A model generated the notes under the pieces. It saw only the letters and a program-made list of their open reading frames with translations. It searched no databases and was not told the origin of the DNA. A DNA stretch of 64,000 nucleotides from Taxillus chinensis (lineage: Eukaryota > Streptophyta > Magnoliopsida > Santalales > Loranthaceae): assembly GCA_023512835.1 (NCBI GenBank), contig CM042092.1, forward strand, positions 50,474,400-50,538,399, in the 5' to 3' direction. The stretch's first letter is position 1. Every line of letters starts with the position of its first letter. Of the stretch, positions 30,089 through 39,805 are shown in pieces. The position numbers were made by a program, and so were the translations under genes.

Positions 30089-31659
30089 TTTCACATTTAA
30101 ATTACCCAACAGTATACTTACTATCAGAACATGCATTGTGCTTTTAGTGAAAGTAGAAGATACATACTGATTTTAATGCTAATAATACTTACTGATTAAC
30201 GGCTTCATGCTTCTGATATTAACATCAACTTCATATTGGGAGGATGCTTGCGTTTCCCGATTGAAGTCGTTTAAGCAAACATGATTAAAGTTTATATGAT
30301 TAACCTCATTCTGGTTTCATGATCTTAATTTCCACTGATCACCACATGACAAAAGCCTGTTCATTTAGATTACTCTATTAACATGTATAGTTGAAGAAAT
30401 GAAATGGGTTAGCTTGGAATGCCTGGTGGATGAATACTCAATCATGATCGATCAGCTTGAAGTATAGTTTCCTAAAAAGATAGACAGTGCTGAATTTCTA
30501 TAAGCCGGAAAGGTCTACCGAGAGGATTGCACAATCTACAGGGGAGAAAATGCTTTATAAATTATTCGAGTAATACCCCCCGTATATGTCTCATGACCTC
30601 TTTCCTGGCTGTCTATTTGAGGGGGAGCCTTTCATTGAGAGGATCAAATGATCTACGGGGGAGCTTAAGCTTCATCTATTACCTCAGTAATGACCCCCTA
30701 ATATGTCTCGGATACTCTCTCCTCTAAACCTTTACTTCCGGATCTGACTGGACATGCGGTTTTGGAATAGAATAGTGGCATGTTTCGATGTATTTTTTTT
30801 CTTCAACCGTGCATTTTAATCGGGTAATCAACAGCTTACTTTTGCCATGTGCCCGCTTCCTCATTTTTCACTCATGAATCCTAATTTGGCCAAATCATAT
30901 GATCTTTAATTAATCTTAGCTACGTCGTTCAGCAGGACGGTTTCGTTATGTTGACCTATATGAACTTGTGTATTTATTATCTGACATATGTCCTGATTCA
31001 GTCACAATGATCATTCTCTCGTCTGTATATGTCTATTTCATTCTTTGTAATGCATGAGTTCTGTTTCTCTTTAGTTCGGATTATGTAGCTCTTCACTGAC
31101 TATTTTCTCCTATCCGTACTAATCCGTGCCTATTCAACTTTTGTATTTTTAGTTTATTTTTTTAAGCTACAGGTTCAGTTTTTCTTTGCAACCTTATCGG
31201 TAAATCTAGTCTATAGTCTTGGATTTGAAGTGTTGTGGTACTTCTCTTCTCTTCGACTTATTGACAGCAAAAGAATCTACTTCTCTCTCCACGCACTTTG
31301 TTACTACGGACACAGTCTACTTTTCATTCGGATACTCTTCACTCGACTATCGTTGATTCTGGATGATTGTCGGTTCATTCCTCCGGACTCCTAACACTGT
31401 CAAATTGCGATAATCCATGTCTTCTTTAATATCGCGTGCTTTTGAGGAGGAATCATGATGATTCATTAAATGCATATCTCGGGATGCACACACTTCTCCG
31501 GAAGGCGAACAGCTGTTACCTTTATTTGGTCATGCCGCCTCCACGTCATCTTTTAATTCGGAGGCGCATCGATATCAAGACTAATGACATCAGCCTGTCA
31601 AGCGGTTCACTGTTTCACTCGCCAAATTCCTAGACCCATTGACATTTACGGACTCGGTC
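30089..31659 (+). other. Non-coding spacer between pol and ORF-X, element G
   Basis: About 1.57 kb with no credible coding region, colinear with the A spacer. At 30520-30725 there are two tandem copies of a block: GAGAGGAT, a purine core (CTACAGGGGAGAA; CTACGGGGGAGC), then AATACCCCCCGTATATGTCTC or AATGACCCCCTAATATGTCTC. A third purine run GAGGGGGAGCC lies between them. The cores look like polypurine tracts. Confidence 0.6.
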
Positions 31660-31667
31660 TTATATAT
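31660..31667 (+). promoter_or_regulatory. TATA-like box upstream of ORF-X in element G
   Basis: TTATATAT in the context GACTCGGTCTTATATATTCTGG, 115-122 bp before the position of the ORF-X start codon and followed by a C/T-rich leader. It matches the element A box in sequence and distance. Confidence 0.45.
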
Positions 31668-31781
31668 TCTGGTCATTCCTGCGAAGCACGAGCGTTACCC
31701 CTTTCAAATCCCTAAATCTCTTGTTGCTCCTTCAATCCCCAAGACTTCACCTTTCCTCTCACCCTTCAACTTTCGTCTACA

Positions 31782-34490
31782 TTAGCACCCAGAACCTCTC
31801 TGTTCGGTGTTAATCCCGGCCATCTGGTTGATTGGAGCGCTGTCTCCAACCCTCCAGACTGGTTTTCCGACATTCGCCCTCTTCTAGAAGCCTCTCACCT
31901 ACTCGACCTGATCTCCATTCCTGTCGATCTGCTTATAGACGACATTCTCGAGTTTTACCAATGGATTCGTTGTACCGCCGACTCCATCATCTCCTATGTT
32001 CGCGGTGAATCCATCCTCATTACCCCCACTGTTCTCCGTGCTGCTCTCCATCTACCCCCCGGTGAACCACAGCGCCCCAATGCCGATCCCATGGCAGCTT
32101 CTATGGGTTGCACCTACAAAGGCAAGGAATACAAGGTGAAGTCCTTCCAAGGTCGCTATCGCTGTATGGCGACCATCTTGAGTCAATGTTTATTGGCTCG
32201 CACATCCGCCCTGGACTCCGTTCCGTACGACCTTCTTCTGGCCATGTACGGCGTTTTCGAAGGTCTTCCAATGGACTGGGGGACATTTTTGTTCCGACTG
32301 CTGCAGACTGGACCCAAGAACCGTTCTTTCGGGCGCATACTCAGCATTGTCTTCCGGCATCTTCATCCGGACAATTTCGCCCACTCTGATGCTGTTTCAT
32401 TCCCTCCGGCTTATTACCTTCGCTATCTTATGCCTGATGGAAACATGGCAGCCCGTCGTCCCTCTGTAGCTCTTCGCCCCCTCCCTGCCGCGGAACAACA
32501 AGACAGTTCTGTTGGTGACCCCTCTACCAGCCATGCCCAAGAGGTCAGCTCTACTCAGCGGTCCTCCCGGATTCGGTCCGTTGCTGCACCCTCCGTTTCT
32601 CGGGTTTCCCAGCACAGCGTCCGTGCCGATCCTTCCGAGGTTGCGGGGCCCTCTCAGCGCAGCGTCCCTAAAGCTGTTTCCTCAGCCCCTTCTGATGTGG
32701 ATGTCCCCACTCCCTCCACTTCCGCCATTGCTGCCGCAGTTGATACTGCTATTGCTGCCGTCACTGCTGATATCCCGGCATGTACTCCGGAAGCTCCTTT
32801 GCCTCCCCTACCTAAACCCCAAGATTATCTTGACCATCTCTCTGCTGACACCTTAACGGACCTATGGCTCCATTTCAGTCTTGCCCACACTGCCTCCATT
32901 CCTGACACCGATCACCGGGTGTTTTACACGCGCCATACCCAATCGCCGGAGACCATGATCATCTGGAACTTGGACCATGGCTTTCTTACGCCGGCCTCCA
33001 TTCCAGATGTGGCGTTCCCTACCCCCTCCAGCCCAGTCCCTGCCGCACGGAGTCCTTCCCCTGCTAAGGCTGGCCCCTCTTCTCCTGCTGCCGCGATTCC
33101 CGTGGTTGACCTATCTGGTGAAAGCGGGTCAGCTGCTCTGGATGCCCCTTCTGCTGCTGCTGCGGATACTCCGGCGGACTCCTCTGCCCAGCGCACTCCT
33201 GCTCCTGTTCATGCGGGGGAGTCCTCCAAAGCTCCGGAGTTTGTCCTTGGGCGTGCTTCTTTTGGCACGGTCCACTCCGACGCTGTGCTCTCCGCCCAGC
33301 TGGACCGACACGCTTAAGCTCATAGCGCCCAAATATCCGCCATCGCCGCCAAGGTTGATGTACTTGGCACCCAACTCCTCTCCGCTCTCACTGATTCCTC
33401 CACTTCCATGGAACAGAAGATGGATCTCGTCGCCTCGTCTGTCCATTCCTTGTCTACCTCCTTCGCGGACCTGGCACACACGATGGCTCGCCCTCCTGTT
33501 GCTTCCCGGCGATCTGCCAAACCGGGGGAGAGAGTGTCATCTGATCCTTCTGCTCCTCCTGCACCATAACCATCCACTAGTGTTGAGAAGCGGCCTGCCT
33601 CTTCATTGCTTCAGGGAGTTCAAATTCCCAAAAGTAGCCACTTCTCTCAGCCAAGCTCCTCGACTGCAGCTCCTCCTCTATCCTCTTCACCCGCAGCTGA
33701 CAACTTCCTCCTATCATACGCGGTGTGTGACCCTTCTGATGCGGATAGAAGCGTGCGTAAGGCAATGAAGTCCTATGCTGCGTCTTCTGCTGAGAGAAGA
33801 TGTCTCTCTGACCTGTACCCTTTCTCCTCGGCCGACATTCAGACCCTTTGTTCGGAGAGAGGACTCTTTACAACAGAAGACATTGACAACTTCTTTAGGG
33901 CTCCTAAAATGGAGATGAGGCTGTTTCCATCTCTATACAAGGATGGGCACTTGTTTGAAGTTCTGCCGTGCTGGAATGAAGGTTATCTTCCCAGTGTAGA
34001 TCTCATTCAGTCCTTCATCGACGGAACTACTGAGGATAGCAAGCCATGGAAAACTCTCTCAACTATCCTCATTCTGTACCGGATCATGTCGCCACATTTC
34101 ATGATGGCTGTCTTCATGATTCCATCCAAACAAATGATTCTGATTGATTCTCATCAGATTGTGGAGCATTATGTAAGAAAGAATCAATGGGAACCACTGT
34201 GTCTCAGCCGATCAAAAGTCGTGAAGAAAGCTGGATTATATGAAGAGTTGGGCATCACACCCTTGAGTCCAATTGAGAAGCTGAAGGCGACATTCCGGGG
34301 CAAGAAGCAAGTGCCACAACAGTCGGATGGAGATAGCTGCGGGGCCTTTGTCTGTTACTTCATCAAGTTATTCTTAACTGTGGACAAATCTTGGAGCCAA
34401 CACACCACTTATACGATGAAGCAGACAATGGAGCTTAGAGAGAAAGCAGCAACTATGATCTTCAAGTATAGTAAGCCTTATGTACCTTAA
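31782..34490 (+). pseudogene. ORF-X: plant-transposon-like domain plus Ulp1-like (C48) protease, element G
   Basis: 903 codons in one frame, colinear with ORF-X of A. The start codon position reads TTA instead of ATG, and TAA stops fall at 33315-33317 (codon 512) and 33567-33569 (codon 596). The N-terminal domain (about residues 20-210) has WSAVSNPPDWF, FYQWIRCTADSI, MDWGTFLFRLL and VFRHLHPDNF. The middle is Ser/Ala/Pro-rich. The C-terminus (about 730-903) is the Ulp1-like domain: His in SPHFM (34095-34097), Asp in LIDSHQ (34146-34148), Gln in PQQSD and Cys in GDSCGAFVC (34338-34340). His-Asp is 17 residues, Asp-Cys 64 (49 in yeast Ulp1) and Gln-Cys 6. The usual His-Trp pair is His-Phe. A role in SUMO removal or host-protein control is possible but inferred. 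Confidence 0.85.
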
Positions 34491-34620
34491 TGAAAATCTT
34501 GTATAAAGGTTGAATTGTATTCTGTTGCTGATGAATGAAATTGGTTGTGATGCGTATTCTGTATGTTATCTTCTTGCACTGCTTACCAGATTAGATTACA
34601 AAGGGTTTGGGCATATCCAT

Positions 34621-34633
34621 AATTGGGGGAGAT
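34621..34633 (+). other. Polypurine tract of element G
   Basis: AATTGGGGGAGAT ends directly at the 3' LTR start (34634). It would prime plus-strand synthesis. Confidence 0.85.
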
Positions 34634-36020
34634 TGTTGGATCAAGCCCAGAATTTGGGTAATGCTGATAAAGCCCTATGTAATTTGATCTGAGATCTTTT
34701 CTGTTTCTTTGATCGTTGCAGAAGATATGTTATTAATTCGGAGATACACTTGTGAGAGCAAAGCTAAGGATAGGATACATAATCCTGATCCGGATAAGAG
34801 TGAGTGTCGTCAAACACTTGGTAAATAACCAAGTCACCAATACATACGGAATAAGGAACATTCGTGTGGACTAAGAACTTAAAAGCTACGGATTACGGAA
34901 TCTGTTCCTAATGCCTCAAACAGACTAAGTCAAACTGATGCGGAGTAAGAGTCTTGGTCTACAAGGTCGCATGAAGTAAAAGGTTTGACATGGAGTTAAA
35001 AAGTTAAGTCTTCCCCTCAAGCGAACTAAAGTAAAGAAGACACGGAGTAAGGCATCCGAGTCTTTCATACATACGGAGTAAGGAAGTATTGATGCGGAAT
35101 AAGGACCCGAGTCTTTATTCGCACGGAGTAAGGAAACTAGATGCGGAGTAAGGAATCCGGGCCACTCACTCATACGAAGTAAGGATGCGCTAGTATGGAG
35201 TAAGCCATCCAATCCTTTGAACTTACATACGGAGTAAGGAACTTACATGCGGAATAAGGAAGCGCTGATACGGAATAAGCACTCCGACCTTCTTATTCAC
35301 ACGGAGTAAGGAAGCACTGACACGGACTAAGGATTCCAGTACCAAATAGATACGGAGTAAGCAACCACTGACACGGAGTAAGGTTCCGAGCTTCATTAGC
35401 AACGGAGTAAGGAAAATTACACCGGACCAAGAAGATGCTACTTCAAACTACCGCATTTTAAGTTATCAACTCGTGGTGTCCCGATGTAAGACAAACTCGT
35501 TGAGAACCTGAAGAATCTTACACGTGGATCACCTGGATATGTGGACACAACCTTAATTATATTTGGGAACTCACAAAGGCACTTATACTCTTCAAATCCA
35601 AGATCTTGAGCTCCACAAACCGCAACAGTCAAGGCAGAGAGATTACCGCGGAATAGTTAGTACTGAACGCATTCCAGAACTACAAGTTCCAAGGTTGTCT
35701 CTTAGGAATGTTTGTATAAATATTCATACTTGTACATTTGTGTGGGTGCGCGAAGGAGCCTGAATTAACCCTGTGTATGCACAAGAGCTCAAAGATACAA
35801 TCTAGGCTAGTGTGTGAATCCTTTTGTAAACAGAGTGTAAGAGAGTCTTGCTTATATTTTGTTGTAATTATCTCTTGATAATAAAACAAAATACTTCCAC
35901 TATCTGGTTATCTTCCGCAGTGATTCTATCACTTAACTAGATAAGTATGGTGTCTTAAGAGATTAAAAAGAGTTTCGATAAGAGCCTATTCACCCCCCTC
36001 TAGGCTCCAAGGGACCATCA
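34634..36020 (+). repeat. 3' LTR of element G
   Basis: 1387 bp, TGTTGGATCAAG to GGGACCATCA, the same length as the 5' LTR, with no indel visible by eye and about 3% substitutions. It is followed by the TSD GATCA at 36021-36025. Confidence 0.95.
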
Positions 36021-36025
36021 GATCA

Positions 36026-36122
36026 TATCTTCTGCAACAACTTAAGATAAAACAACCAAAGTCTCAGATCAAATTACATAAGGTTTTATTTACATCATCC
36101 AAATTCTGGGCTCGATCCAACA
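36026..36122 (-). repeat. 5' LTR of element A, segment 3 (outer end)
   Basis: The last 97 bp of the A LTR beyond element G, ending GATCCAACA (TGTTGGATC on the minus strand). The flank is ATACT (36123-36127), the possible TSD of A; the partner copy is lost with the 3' LTR of A. Confidence 0.85.
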
Positions 36123-36169
36123 ATACTAGACCAAGGAGAAGCCAAACTGTCAATGTGGGACAAACACGC

Positions 36170-36790
36170 ATATGAAGAATCAAAATTCGTTGAAAATAAG
36201 GCAGATTTCTGGGGCAACTTCAAATATTCATAACTTTCGCCACAGAGGTCAGATTGAGGCTAAATTGGTCTTGTTTTGCTCAAAATTTTATTATCTATCT
36301 TCTGAAATTAAAATCACTCAAAAAGGATCATCCATTAAGGAGAAAAGTGGGAAACACCACATAGAGATACATGACAAAGTGAGCATTCTGCCCGTCAGAT
36401 TCAAAAATTCATAGTTAATTGCACAGAACTCTAATTAACCTAAAATTGGTTGTAAATAATAGATAAAGATATTATCTAACCAACAAAATTGGCTTTGTTC
36501 AAATCTAGTAAGTATTGAGAAAGTTATTAGCAAAACAATGCGTTGTGCATCGTCTGTCTCCCCAAAATTCGTACAAGATTTGATCGCCAACTTCGAAAAT
36601 CATAACTAATTGAATACAACCCGGAATAATCTCAAATTGGTTGAAAATGACATATAAAGATGTTATCTAATCAATGTAATTGACATTTTTGGATTACGAC
36701 AAGTATCGGGGAAGTTGTTGGCAAAATAGTGGGCTGCACACCGACTGTCCAATTTAAATTCGTACAAAACATGATACTTTTGTCATAATC
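36170..36790 (+). repeat. Degenerate tandem repeat, about 190 bp, three units
   Basis: The units share the order: TCATAACTAATTG (or variants), AAATTGGTTGAAAATGA, ATATAAAGATGTTATCTAA, TTGACATTTTTGG, AAGTATCGGGGAAGTTGTT, ATTCGTACAAAA. The clearest pair is about 36407-36594 and 36595-36780; the first unit (from about 36170) is more diverged. Confidence 0.6.
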
Positions 36791-37401
36791 TCTTCATTTC
36801 TTTTCGGAATCAAGTGTGGTCAAGTGCATTATTCTCCAAATGTCATCCTCTATCACTTAGCGCTTACCTTGGGATATTTAAATGTCTTCCAAAGTGGTCC
36901 TTTGCCAAGTACGGTTGTGATCTAACCCGGTCAAAATGGGGTTCAATAGGGGGCTCTCATAATCCGAAATACCTAATCCAAAAATTACTACTCAATGTCT
37001 CGTCTCCCTCACCCTATTAGGGTTTTGCGGGATTGTACTCTACATGTTGGGGTTTTGCAGGATTGTAATCTATATTTTAGCATGTTACATCCCCCGTTTT
37101 CATCTAGACTCTCACTCCATGTTTTTTGAATTTATCCCGTGTTTTTTGTTTCAGCTTGGCTTTGAGTTTGTCCACTTTGATTATATTGGTTTTACATGCT
37201 AGCTTTGGGTTGATTATGACTCAAGCTGGTTATCTGTTTTATGTTAGTTTTTTTAACGATTGATTTTGTAGGTGCATCATAAACACTTGAATTTTATTTA
37301 CTTATATGTTATATTATTTATTTATTTATTTTTCTCTCATTTGTAATCAAGTCTAAGACCTCTCTTGTAATATGTAAATTAAAATCATATAGTGGAAATG
37401 A

Positions 37402-37433
37402 ATGGAATGAAAAGAAGAAGAAGAAGAAGAAGA

Positions 37434-37466
<33 letters not shown>

Positions 37467-37472
37467 GGGAGA
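37402..37472 (+). repeat. GAA/GA microsatellite
   Basis: An uninterrupted (GAA)n run passes into (GA)n and then GGGAGAGA-type repeats. Confidence 0.9.
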
Positions 37473-38104
37473 GTTTTTATTTGTGGTTGGATGTTGTCTT
37501 ATTTTCACATGCACTCACTTTCTTTTATAAAAATAATTTTTTGTTAAATATTTTGAACAAATAAAATAGTCACTTGAAAAGGTTGATCAAAATTTCATTT
37601 CCATTTTTTCAAACCAAGGCAAAGCAATAATAATTTGAAAATTCTTTAAAGTTTTAGAAATAAATTTAAATATACAGAAGTTTAGGACTTAAATTTTTTA
37701 GACTCTTCTAGACAATTTATTTTTTTAGGATTACTCTTTAGACTTCTTAGGAAAATTGAATTTAAATCAACTTTGACAGACAACTTAGAAAAAAATAAAA
37801 AAGGGGTAGAGATTTTAAGTCCTTAGGAAATAAAAACTTTTAGACAAGTGAAATATTAAAACAAATTAGAAACCTTCTCCTCCTAAAATAGATACCAAAA
37901 GGGCGTTGTGGGGATGCTAATTCTTTCCCGCACATAACTAATTCTTAGACTTAGCTCTAGCGATGTAGATCATTTTTAGGTGACCAACTGCACTCAAAAA
38001 ACAGTTGGTGGTGACTTTGTTTATTTTATCACCATTTAGATGAAGGTTGGGAAAATTAGAATCCCGAAAGCGGGTTTCCCCCGGATGAAATCCAGTGATG
38101 ACAG

Positions 38105-38123
38105 TTGGTGACTCTTCTGGGGA
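38105..38123 (+). other. Possible primer-binding site (tRNA-Arg type)
   Basis: TTGGTGACTCTTCTGGGGA resembles the TGGCGACTCTGCTGGGGA-type site of Tat/Ogre gypsy elements. It is one base after a CA terminus at 38103. Confidence 0.5.
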
Positions 38124-39090
38124 GTTTTTCTAGAGAATTAGGCCTAGAACTAGGATTAGGAGGTTTTCTTTTTGTTTTTACTTGCTTATTTATTAATTTA
38201 TTAATTTTATTATATTCACTTAAATTGTTATTGTATGATAGTTGTAATAATTTACACGCTTCGATGTCATGATAGTTTTGTTTTACTACTTTCATTAACT
38301 ATTGCATTTATGTATAACTCTATACGTGAGTTTTTGTCACAAATTAGGTTAACGAGGTTTAGTATGGTCCCTTACGCGTTGATCATTATCCGCAATAGGG
38401 CCCCAGACTCCTCCCTCAAATTGAGGTCTTTTTTGAGGCATCATAGTAGTCTTTTTTAAGGCCCCCCTCTGGTAAATCCCATGGTGTACGGAGCCCTCTA
38501 TGGAGGTGGCTTGTGAACCAACGAATAAGATAGGCATAACAACAGAAGTCAATTAGGGGCATTGACCCATATATTGTTTGTTTATTTTAGCCTTCCTTTT
38601 AAAGGATAGATGCATTCATATTAGACTGTGTTGTTTTATTACTAATATCCTGTTATATACTATCTTGTAAATATTTCTTTGATTTTTTTTACTAACCTTA
38701 TCTTGATTTATATAATTATTCATTATTGTTTTTTACTAGCCTTATTTTGATGTATATTGTTATCCTTTTTAGTAACCTTGTCTTGATTATTATTATCTTT
38801 TCTTTTTGCTAACCTTATCTCGTATATTGTTTTTTTAATAATTTGACTTTCATTTATATAACTATCCATATAGTTTTACGATATAAATACCAAACATGAA
38901 TTTAGGTATATATTGAAGCATAAGGATAGGTAAAATTAGTCTTCATTAATCTATGTGTACCCATTCATGAATTTCAAAACCAAAAAAAAAAAAAAGAAGA
39001 GAAGGAGATCACATAAATAATACAAACCCCTATGACTCATAACATGCTTCATGCATCACTCTAAGAAAAGTAGGTATTTAAATCTCTCAT
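38124..39090 (+). other. Leader remnant of the Tat/Ogre-like element
   Basis: About 970 bp with no coding region that I can support. A block at 38460-38520 (CCCATGGTGTACGGAGCCCTCTATGG) looks like leader sequence. At about 38680-38830 there are four degenerate units around CTAACCTTATCTTGAT. Cut at 39091 by LTR H, with CTCAT (39086-39090) as its possible TSD. Confidence 0.4.
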
Positions 39091-39805
39091 TGTTGGATCA
39101 AGCTCAGAATTTGGATGATGCTGATAAAACCTTATGTAATTTGATTTGAGACTTTGGTTGTTTTATCTTAAGCTATTGCAAAAGATATGTTCTTAATCCG
39201 GATCTACAATTGTGATAGCAAAGTTAAGGACAGGATACATAATCTTGATCCGAATGAGAGTGAGTATCGTCAAACACTTGGTAAATAACCAAGTCTTTAA
39301 TTCATACGGAATAAGGATCATTCATGCAAACTAATGACTTAAAGCTACGGACTAAGGAATTTGCGTCTTAGAGTTTTAAATGGACTAAGTCAGTTAGATG
39401 CGGAATAAGAATCCTAGTCTACAACTCGCACGGAGTAAGAAAAAGTCATCGCGGAACTAAATGGTTAAGTCTTCCACTCAAGCGGACTAAAGAAAAGAAG
39501 ACACGGAGTAAGGAAGTACTTGTGCGGAATAAGGACCTGAGTCTTTTATTCGCACGGAGTAAGGAAACTAGATGCGGAGCAAGGAATCCGAACTACTCAA
39601 TCATGCGGAGTAAGGATGTGCAGATACGGAGTAAGCAATCCGTTCCTTTTAACTCATGTGTAGTAAGGAAGTCTCGCGGAGTAAGGAAGCACTGATGTGG
39701 AGTATGCACTCCGACCTTCTCACTAATACGGAGTAAGGAAGCGCTGACACGGAATAAGGATTCCAGTACTAAATTGATACGGAGTAAGCAATCACTGACA
39801 CGGAG
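39091..39805 (+). repeat. Copia LTR H (A/B/G family), first half
   Basis: It starts TGTTGGATCAAGCTCAG and follows the G LTR through the CGGAGTAAGG array to CACTGACACGGAG, where element D begins. The remainder should lie beyond the window, after D. It is more diverged from G than the two G LTRs are from each other. Confidence 0.85.

Larger units (their letters stand above)
22963..36020 (+). mobile_element. Complete copia (Sirevirus-like) element G, TSD GATCA
   Basis: It is 13,058 bp with identical-length LTRs (22963-24349 and 34634-36020, 1387 bp each), PBS, gag, pol, a spacer, ORF-X and PPT. TSD GATCA lies at 22958-22962 and 36021-36025. It is inserted in the LTR of element A, its own family, in opposite orientation. 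By eye the two LTRs differ at roughly 40-50 sites (about 3%), mostly transitions. With a commonly used plant LTR rate of 1.3e-8 per site per year this would be of the order of one million years, a rough inference. The coding regions are broken at several points, so it is not autonomous now. Confidence 0.95.
5746..36122 (-). mobile_element. Copia (Sirevirus-like) element A, interrupted by four insertions
   Basis: Minus-strand element, reading from right to left: 5' LTR (36122 down to 20066, split), PBS 20051-20063, gag, protease, integrase, RT/RNase H ending at 10230, a 1.7-kb spacer, then ORF-X (8540-5829). Colinear with element G throughout. Insertions: solo LTR 12701-14369 (TSD TGAAT), solo LTR 15174-17583 (TSD GATCA), composite fragment 20805-22433, and complete element G 22963-36020 (TSD GATCA). 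Its 3' LTR is missing: the sequence ends about 80 bp past ORF-X against a fragment of element C. Removing the insertions leaves about 13 kb, as in G. Confidence 0.85.
36123..38103 (+). repeat. Probable Tat/Ogre-like gypsy LTR (3' part)
   Basis: Non-coding, AT-rich. It ends GTGATGACA one base before a tRNA-Arg-like PBS, so it is taken as the 5' LTR of a plus-strand gypsy element whose left end is cut by element A. It contains a degenerate tandem repeat (36170-36790) and a GAA/GA microsatellite (37402-37472). No second LTR copy is in the window to confirm the boundary. Confidence 0.5.

Noticed and set aside
32512..33768. Pro/Leu-rich alternative frames in ORF-X of G
   Set aside because: Out-of-frame readings of the Ser/Ala/Pro-rich middle; the frame with the protease motif is the conserved one.
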